Origin: LSCE01 sp050485425
GTDB taxonomy: Bacteria; Pseudomonadota; Gammaproteobacteria; Nitrococcales; Aquisalimonadaceae
Length of the DNA: 64,000 nt
Assembly (NCBI GenBank): GCA_050485425.1
Contig: JBJHBJ010000007.1
Span: forward strand, 45,682-109,681
Reading direction: 5' to 3'
Part shown: positions 59,772 to 64,000 of the stretch, one piece after another
Layout of the letters: every line of letters begins with the position of its first letter
Numbering within the stretch: the stretch's first letter is position 1
Made by a program: the position numbers and the translations under genes
The notes under the pieces: model-generated
Databases searched by the model: none
What the model saw: the letters and a program-made list of their open reading frames with translations, nothing else
Told to the model about the DNA's origin: nothing

Positions 59772-61203
59772 CGATATCGTCGACAGCCGCTTCACGCCGG
59801 AGCACTTCCACCGTTTCGCCAATGCGCTGCGCGACGAAACCGCGCTGCTGAAGGAATGGCTGCGCGACGGCCGGCTGGCCAGCGACCCGCCGCGTTCGGG
59901 CTTCGAACTGGAGGCCTGGCTGCTGGACCGGGACTGGCGCCCGGCTCCGGTCAATGCGGCGTTTCTCGAGGCGCTGGACGACGCGTACGCGGTACCGGAG
60001 CTTGCCCAGTTCAACATCGAACTGAACGGCCCGCCGCAATGGCTCGGTGACCGGCCGTTTACCGCCATGCATCGTTCACTGGAGGCCCTCTGGGGTCGCT
60101 GCCAGGCCACGGCCGACCGGCTGCAGGTCAGGCCGCTGCTGATCGGCATACTGCCGTCGGCCCGGGAAGAGGATTTCACGCTGGCCAGCATGTCTGGGCT
60201 GACCCGCTACCGCGCCCTGAACGAGCAGGTACTGGAGCTGCGCAACCGCCGACCGCTGACGCTGGACATCCAGGGACCGGAGGATGTTCTCAGCCTTGAG
60301 CATTCCGACGTCATGCTGGAGGCCGCGGCCACCTCGCTGCAACTGCACCTGCAACTCCAGCCCGCTACAGCCGGGCGGTATTACAATGCCGCCACGCTGC
60401 TGTCCGCGGCGACGGTGGCGCTGGCCGCCAATTCGCCGTTCCTGTTTGGCCGTACGCTTTGGCAGGAAACGCGCATCCCGCTGTTCGAACAGGCTGTGGC
60501 GGTGGACGCCATGCTCGGTGGCCGGACCACCGGTTCGTTGAAGCGGGTGACCTTTGGCAGTGGGTACGGCAGGGATGATCTCTACGGCCTGTTCGTGGAG
60601 AACCGCCAGCATTACCCGGTGTTGTTGCCCGTCTGCCGCGATGAGGGCCCCGAGAGGCTGGCGCACCTGAAACTCCATAATGGCACGATCTGGCGCTGGA
60701 ACCGTCCGTTGGTGGATTTCGACGAACGCGGGCAATGCCATCTCAGGCTGGAACACCGGGTGATGCCGGCCGGCCCCAGCCTGCTGGATACCGTGGCCAA
60801 CGCCGCCTTCTTCCATGGTGCGGTGCATGCGCTGGCGCTCCGGGAGCGCCCGCTGGAGACGGAAATACCGTTCGCTGTGGCCGAACGGAATTTCTATGTC
60901 GCGGCGCGGGACGGGCTGGCCGCGGAGATCACCTGGCTGGACGGGCAGCGGGTCCGGCTGCGGGATCTGGTGCTCCAGAGCCTGTTGCCCAAGGCACACC
61001 AGGGGCTGGAAGCGCTGGGTCTGGAGCGCGGGGAGTATCGGGATTATCTGGATGTCATCGAGGCCAGGGTCCAGACTGGAAGGACCGGCGCCGCCTGGCA
61101 GCAGGCCTGGGTGGCCAGGCATGGCAGGGACGAGCAGGGTCTGGTGGCCAGCTACTGGCAGCACCAGCTGCACGATCGTCCCGTGCATGAATGGAGTCTC
61201 TGA
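59764..61203 (+). CDS. Glutamate-cysteine ligase family 2 (GCS2) protein
   Basis: 479-aa carboxylate-amine ligase of the GCS2 fold. The metal-binding motif is GFELEAWLLDRDW near residue 46, with FNIELNGPP near 86 as a second acidic cluster. ALNEQVLELRNRRPLTLDIQGPEDVL and NSPFLFGRTLWQETRIPLFEQAV follow. It could be a true gamma-glutamylcysteine synthetase or a ligase for another amine; no glutathione synthetase gene is nearby. It overlaps murU by 8 nt and the next M14-type hydrolase gene by one nt (TGATG), so it is translated as part of the amgK-murU operon. Confidence 0.83.
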   Translation: MGDDIVDSRFTPEHFHRFANALRDETALLKEWLRDGRLASDPPRSGFELEAWLLDRDWRPAPVNAAFLEALDDAYAVPELAQFNIELNGPPQWLGDRPFTAMHRSLEALWGRCQATADRLQVRPLLIGILPSAREEDFTLASMSGLTRYRALNEQVLELRNRRPLTLDIQGPEDVLSLEHSDVMLEAAATSLQLHLQLQPATAGRYYNAATLLSAATVALAANSPFLFGRTLWQETRIPLFEQAVAVDAMLGGRTTGSLKRVTFGSGYGRDDLYGLFVENRQHYPVLLPVCRDEGPERLAHLKLHNGTIWRWNRPLVDFDERGQCHLRLEHRVMPAGPSLLDTVANAAFFHGAVHALALRERPLETEIPFAVAERNFYVAARDGLAAEITWLDGQRVRLRDLVLQSLLPKAHQGLEALGLERGEYRDYLDVIEARVQTGRTGAAWQQAWVARHGRDEQGLVASYWQHQLHDRPVHEWSL

Positions 61204-62213
61204 TGACCAGACCGCTGGAACTGATGCACTACCAGAGCGTGCCGGAAGGCCTGCTGCGCGCCAGACCGGCCGATCTGGCCGCCGTGCTGGGCGGGCCCAG
61301 CCTCATCCGGGTGGCCGGCAAGCGCCGCCCTCCGTTGTTCGTCTCCATCATGCTGCACGGCAACGAGCCGGTGGGTCTGGAGGCGGTCCAGGCCGTGCTG
61401 CGGCGGCACCAGGGGCATCTGTTGCCGCGGGAACTGATCATCTTCGTGGGGAACGTGCACGCCGCCGCAGCAAACGTGCGGCGGCTGGACGGGCAGCCGG
61501 ACTACAACCGTATCTGGCCCGGCACGGAGGCGGACGGAACCCCGGAGGCGGCGATGGCCGCGCGCATCACCGCGGACATGCGGGAGCAGGGGTTGTTCGC
61601 TAGCATCGACATGCACAACAACACCGGCCTGAACCCCCACTATGCCTGCATCAACCGCCTGGAAGCGCCCTACAAGAGCCTGGCCTCGCTGTTCAGCCGG
61701 ACGGTGGTCTATTTCACCCGGCCCCTGGGCGTGCAGTCCCTGGCCTTCGCGCCGTTCTGCCCGGCGGTCACCGTGGAGTGCGGCCGGGCCGGTGATGGCC
61801 GGGGGAGCGGCCATGCGGCAGAGTTCCTGAATGCCGTGCTCCACCTCCAGGCCATTCCAAAGCGACCGGCCGAGGAGCCGCTGGGCCTTTTTCATACCGT
61901 TGCACGTGTGCGTATCCCGGAGACCCAGGCGTTCGCTTTCGGTGACCATACGGAGGGCATCGCCTTCTTCGATGACCTGGATCACATGAATTTCCGGGAG
62001 CTGGCGGCGGGCACGGCGCTGGCCCGCTATCGCGGTGACGGTGTTCCGCTGCTGGTGGAGGACGAGGCCGGCCGGGACGTGGCGGAACAGTATTTCCGGC
62101 TGGAGCAGGGGGAACTCGTGACCGCCTGCCGTTTCATGCCCAGCATGCTGACGCTGGACGAGCGGGTGATCCGGCAGGATTGCCTGTGTTACGTCATGGA
62201 GAGGCTGTTGTAA
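61203..62213 (+). CDS. M14-type succinylglutamate desuccinylase/aspartoacylase family protein
   Basis: 336-aa zinc amidohydrolase. Zinc and catalytic motifs are SIMLHGNEPVGLEA (His, Glu), ASIDMHNNTGLNPHY (third His) and VTVECGRAGDGRG (catalytic Glu), and the Arg-containing PDYNRIWPG segment supports a carboxylate substrate. Members hydrolyse N-acyl amino acids or small peptides; the substrate here is unknown. ATG 61203 overlaps the GCS2 stop; an ATG at 61191 is an alternative. Its 3' end overlaps the convergent lipB gene by 20 nt. Confidence 0.85.
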   Translation: MTRPLELMHYQSVPEGLLRARPADLAAVLGGPSLIRVAGKRRPPLFVSIMLHGNEPVGLEAVQAVLRRHQGHLLPRELIIFVGNVHAAAANVRRLDGQPDYNRIWPGTEADGTPEAAMAARITADMREQGLFASIDMHNNTGLNPHYACINRLEAPYKSLASLFSRTVVYFTRPLGVQSLAFAPFCPAVTVECGRAGDGRGSGHAAEFLNAVLHLQAIPKRPAEEPLGLFHTVARVRIPETQAFAFGDHTEGIAFFDDLDHMNFRELAAGTALARYRGDGVPLLVEDEAGRDVAEQYFRLEQGELVTACRFMPSMLTLDERVIRQDCLCYVMERLL

Positions 62214-62874
62214 CGGCTGCGGACGTCATCTCGGGCCTGGACAGGCCTTCCCCGTTTTCCGCCAGCAGATCCTGCAGTTGCTCCAGCAACTGCCGTTCGA
62301 TGGTCTCCATGCCGGCGGTCACGCCCAGTTGCCGGAGCTGTGTCACCGCCAGCCCCTGGTAACCGCAGGGGTTGATCCGGGCGAACGGTTCCAGGTCCAT
62401 GTCCACGTTCAGGCTCAGGCCATGATAGCTGCAGCCGCGACGGACCCGCAGGCCGATGGAAGCCAGCTTGGCGCCGTCCACGTAGACCCCCGGGGCGTCC
62501 GGGCGGGGATAGGCCAGGATGTCGTGTCCGGCTGCCAGCCGGATCACCGCGTGCTCCAGGATGCTGACCAGGCGGCGCACGCCCAGGCTGCGGCGGCGAA
62601 TGTCCAGTAGCACGTAGACCACGAGCTGGCCCGGACCGTGGTAGGTGACCTGGCCACCGCGATCCGCTGCAACCACGGGGATCTCTCCCGGTGCCAGCAG
62701 ATGCTCCGGTTTCCCGTTCAGTCCCAGCGTGAATACCGGCGGGTGCTGGACCAGCCACAATTCATCGGCGGTGTTGCCGTCGCGTTGCTCGGTGAAACGC
62801 CGCATCGCCTTCCAGGTCTCCCGGTATCCGGCGAGACCCAGGTGGCGTACGCGGGGGGCGGGAAACGTGTGCAC
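62194..62874 (-). CDS. lipB: Octanoyl-[acyl-carrier-protein]:protein N-octanoyltransferase
   Basis: 226-aa enzyme that loads octanoate from ACP onto lipoyl domains such as GcvH. Signature DRGGQVTYHGPGQLVVY, catalytic Lys in VDGAKLASIG and catalytic Cys in INPCGYQGLAVTQL are present. The start is GTG at 62874, overlapping the ybeD stop by one nt. The order dacA-ybeD-lipB matches E. coli; no lipA is seen before the M14 gene. The C-terminal 20 nt overlap the convergent gene. Confidence 0.95.
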   Translation of the reverse strand: MHTFPAPRVRHLGLAGYRETWKAMRRFTEQRDGNTADELWLVQHPPVFTLGLNGKPEHLLAPGEIPVVAADRGGQVTYHGPGQLVVYVLLDIRRRSLGVRRLVSILEHAVIRLAAGHDILAYPRPDAPGVYVDGAKLASIGLRVRRGCSYHGLSLNVDMDLEPFARINPCGYQGLAVTQLRQLGVTAGMETIERQLLEQLQDLLAENGEGLSRPEMTSAAVTTASP

Positions 62875-63143
62875 TACAGCGTCATCACCACCTGCTCGTC
62901 AGCGTTCAGCGCCAGATACACCTGGTCCAGCTGATACTGACTGGTGGCGGTCAGCGTCACCGTGACGGAGACATAGTTACCCCGGCGGCTGGGGGTGGCG
63001 GTGACACGGCTTTCATCGAGGTCGGAAACATGCGTGCGTACGATTTCCACCACCCGGAGCACGAAATCCGGGTGCGAATGCCCCATCACCTTGACGGGGA
63101 ATTCGCAGGGAAACTCGATGGCGGATTCTCTGGGTTCGGTCAT
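62874..63143 (-). CDS. ybeD: DUF493/YbeD family protein
   Basis: 89-aa small ACT-like alpha/beta protein. The segment IEFPCEFPVKVMGHSHPDFVL, then SRRGNYVSVTVTLTATSQYQLDQVYLAL, identify DUF493/YbeD. The function is unknown; it is nearly always encoded between dacA and lipB. The start ATG at 63143 (MTEPRESAIEFP) gives the usual length, and its stop overlaps the lipB start. Confidence 0.93.
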   Translation of the reverse strand: MTEPRESAIEFPCEFPVKVMGHSHPDFVLRVVEIVRTHVSDLDESRVTATPSRRGNYVSVTVTLTATSQYQLDQVYLALNADEQVVMTL

Positions 63144-63202
63144 GGCGGCCCCCACATGATCGCTGGTGGCGTATTGTACCATGCTGCCGAACGACAACCT
63201 TG

Positions 63203-64000
63203 CTACTGGAACAGGAGCATCACTTCGTCCCAGAGCCGCCCGAAGAACCCGCCCTCCTCGGCATCCTCCAGCGCCACCAGCGGTGCCGAGCGGATCACTT
63301 CGCCTTCCAGCCGGATCTCCACCTCGCCCACGCGGTCGCCCCGGCGCACCGGCGCCACGATCGGGGTGTTGAGCTGCATGGACGCTTCCAGGTTGTCGTA
63401 CTGGCGCTGCGGGATGATCACGGTCAGCGGGTTCTCCACGCCCACGCGCAGGGTCTCGCTGCTGCCTTTCCACAGCCGCGGCTCGGTCACGGTGTCTCCG
63501 GCGGCGTAGAGTTCGTAGCTGCGGAAGAAGCGGAAGCCGTAGTTGAGCAGGGCCTGGGTCTGGTCGGCGCGCGCCTGGGCGCTGCTGGTACCCATGACCA
63601 CGGAGACCAGCCGCATCCCGTCCCGCTTGGCGGATGTCACCAGGTTGTAGCCGGCCCCGGTGGTGTGACCGGTCTTCAGGCCGTCCACCGAATCATCACG
63701 CCAGAGCAACATGTTGCGGTTGCGCTGGGTGATGTCGTTGTAGGTGAATTCGCGCTCGGAGTAGAACTGATAGTATTCCGGGAAGTTGGTGATCATCGCC
63801 CTGGCCAGGGTGGCCATGTCACGCGCCGTGGTGACCTGGTCCGGGTCCGGCCAGCCGGTGGCGTTGGTGAAGTTGGTGCCGGTCATGCCCAGGCGCTCGG
63901 CGTACTGGTTCATCAACTGGGCGAAGGTTTCCTCGTTGCCCGCCACATGTTCGGCCAGGGCAACGCTGGCGTCATTGCCGGACTGGATGATCATTCCCCG
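63203..64000 (-). CDS. dacA: D-alanyl-D-alanine carboxypeptidase, PBP5/6 type (partial, 5' end outside window)
   Basis: The C-terminal 265 residues or so of a low-molecular-weight penicillin-binding protein; the frame is open to the window edge, so the signal peptide and SxxK nucleophile lie beyond 64000. The second motif SGN (QSGNDASVALAEHVAGN) and third motif KTG (VDGLKTGHTTGAGYNLV) are present. A C-terminal beta domain and the amphipathic membrane anchor FFGRLWDEVMLLF follow. It trims the terminal D-Ala of murein pentapeptides in the periplasm. It is followed by ybeD and lipB. Confidence 0.93.
   Translation of the reverse strand, partial: RGMIIQSGNDASVALAEHVAGNEETFAQLMNQYAERLGMTGTNFTNATGWPDPDQVTTARDMATLARAMITNFPEYYQFYSEREFTYNDITQRNRNMLLWRDDSVDGLKTGHTTGAGYNLVTSAKRDGMRLVSVVMGTSSAQARADQTQALLNYGFRFFRSYELYAAGDTVTEPRLWKGSSETLRVGVENPLTVIIPQRQYDNLEASMQLNTPIVAPVRRGDRVGEVEIRLEGEVIRSAPLVALEDAEEGGFFGRLWDEVMLLFQ

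Overview
The window is about 64 kb of high-G+C chromosomal DNA from a gammaproteobacterium. The gene orders ygfB-pepP-ubiH-ubiI, zapA-6S RNA-fau, trpGDC-crp-osmC-speD-coq7, lptD-surA-pdxA-rsmA with apaG-apaH, and dacA-ybeD-lipB are all typical of that class. The two-subunit GcvPA/GcvPB glycine decarboxylase and the AmgK/MurU cell-wall recycling pair point away from the enterics towards a Pseudomonas-, Chromatiales- or Ectothiorhodospiraceae-like lineage. The family placement is inference. No phage, insertion sequence, plasmid gene, CRISPR array or rRNA was seen. Almost all of the sequence is core metabolism, cell envelope and housekeeping.

Layout. 0-2.7 kb: epd-like dehydrogenase and pgk, separated by a palindromic repeat. 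2.7-7.5 kb: a translationally coupled minus-strand operon for membrane lipid modification (FAD oxidoreductase, DUF1365, Cfa), divergent from a TetR regulator coupled to a LuxR solo; a perfect 17-nt palindrome lies between them. 7.6-14.6 kb: djlA, a CopD-like membrane protein, rpe-gph and trpEGDC. 14.6-19.5 kb: crp, osmC, speD, coq7, a thioredoxin-like ferredoxin, a strong small-RNA candidate, rplM-rpsI and tRNA-Gln. 19.5-30 kb: two palindromic repeats, DUF2905, rpiA/ilvA, tex, tandem Slp lipoproteins, an M23 peptidase, a Bax-like protein, an EVE-domain protein and fau. 30-35.5 kb: 6S RNA, zapA with a ZapB-like coiled coil, then ygfB-pepP-ubiH-ubiI. 35.5-38.3 kb: Fur-controlled ferric-iron ABC transporter genes without an adjacent ATPase. 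38.3-43.9 kb: gcvT-gcvH-gcvPA-gcvPB plus a coupled PfkB-family kinase. 43.9-50.9 kb: HDOD protein, YyaL-like protein, ampDE, apaH, apaG and transaldolase. 51-58 kb: a 30-residue membrane miniprotein, a universal stress protein, rsmA, a 0.6-kb composite palindromic block, pdxA, surA and lptD. 58-64 kb: amgK-murU-GCS2-M14 operon, then lipB, ybeD and the 3' part of dacA.

How the parts relate. Cell-envelope functions are spread through the window: LptD/SurA outer-membrane assembly, AmpD/AmpE and AmgK/MurU muropeptide recycling, DacA, M23 and Bax-like murein enzymes, and Cfa lipid modification. Carbon metabolism is represented by Epd, Pgk, Rpe, RpiA, Tal and Gph, and one-carbon metabolism by Gcv and 5-formyl-THF cyclo-ligase.

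The most unusual sequence features are non-coding. (1) Five intergenic elements share a structured core but are flanked by 27-29 nt inverted arms whose sequence differs from copy to copy while pairing remains near perfect; one copy lies in a block bounded by 44-nt inverted repeats. (2) A candidate small RNA of about 95 nt lies upstream of rplM and has three hairpins, each with a CUCC-type pyrimidine loop. (3) A 20-nt motif, GTGAATAC-N4-GCGCTTCC, recurs upstream of several genes.
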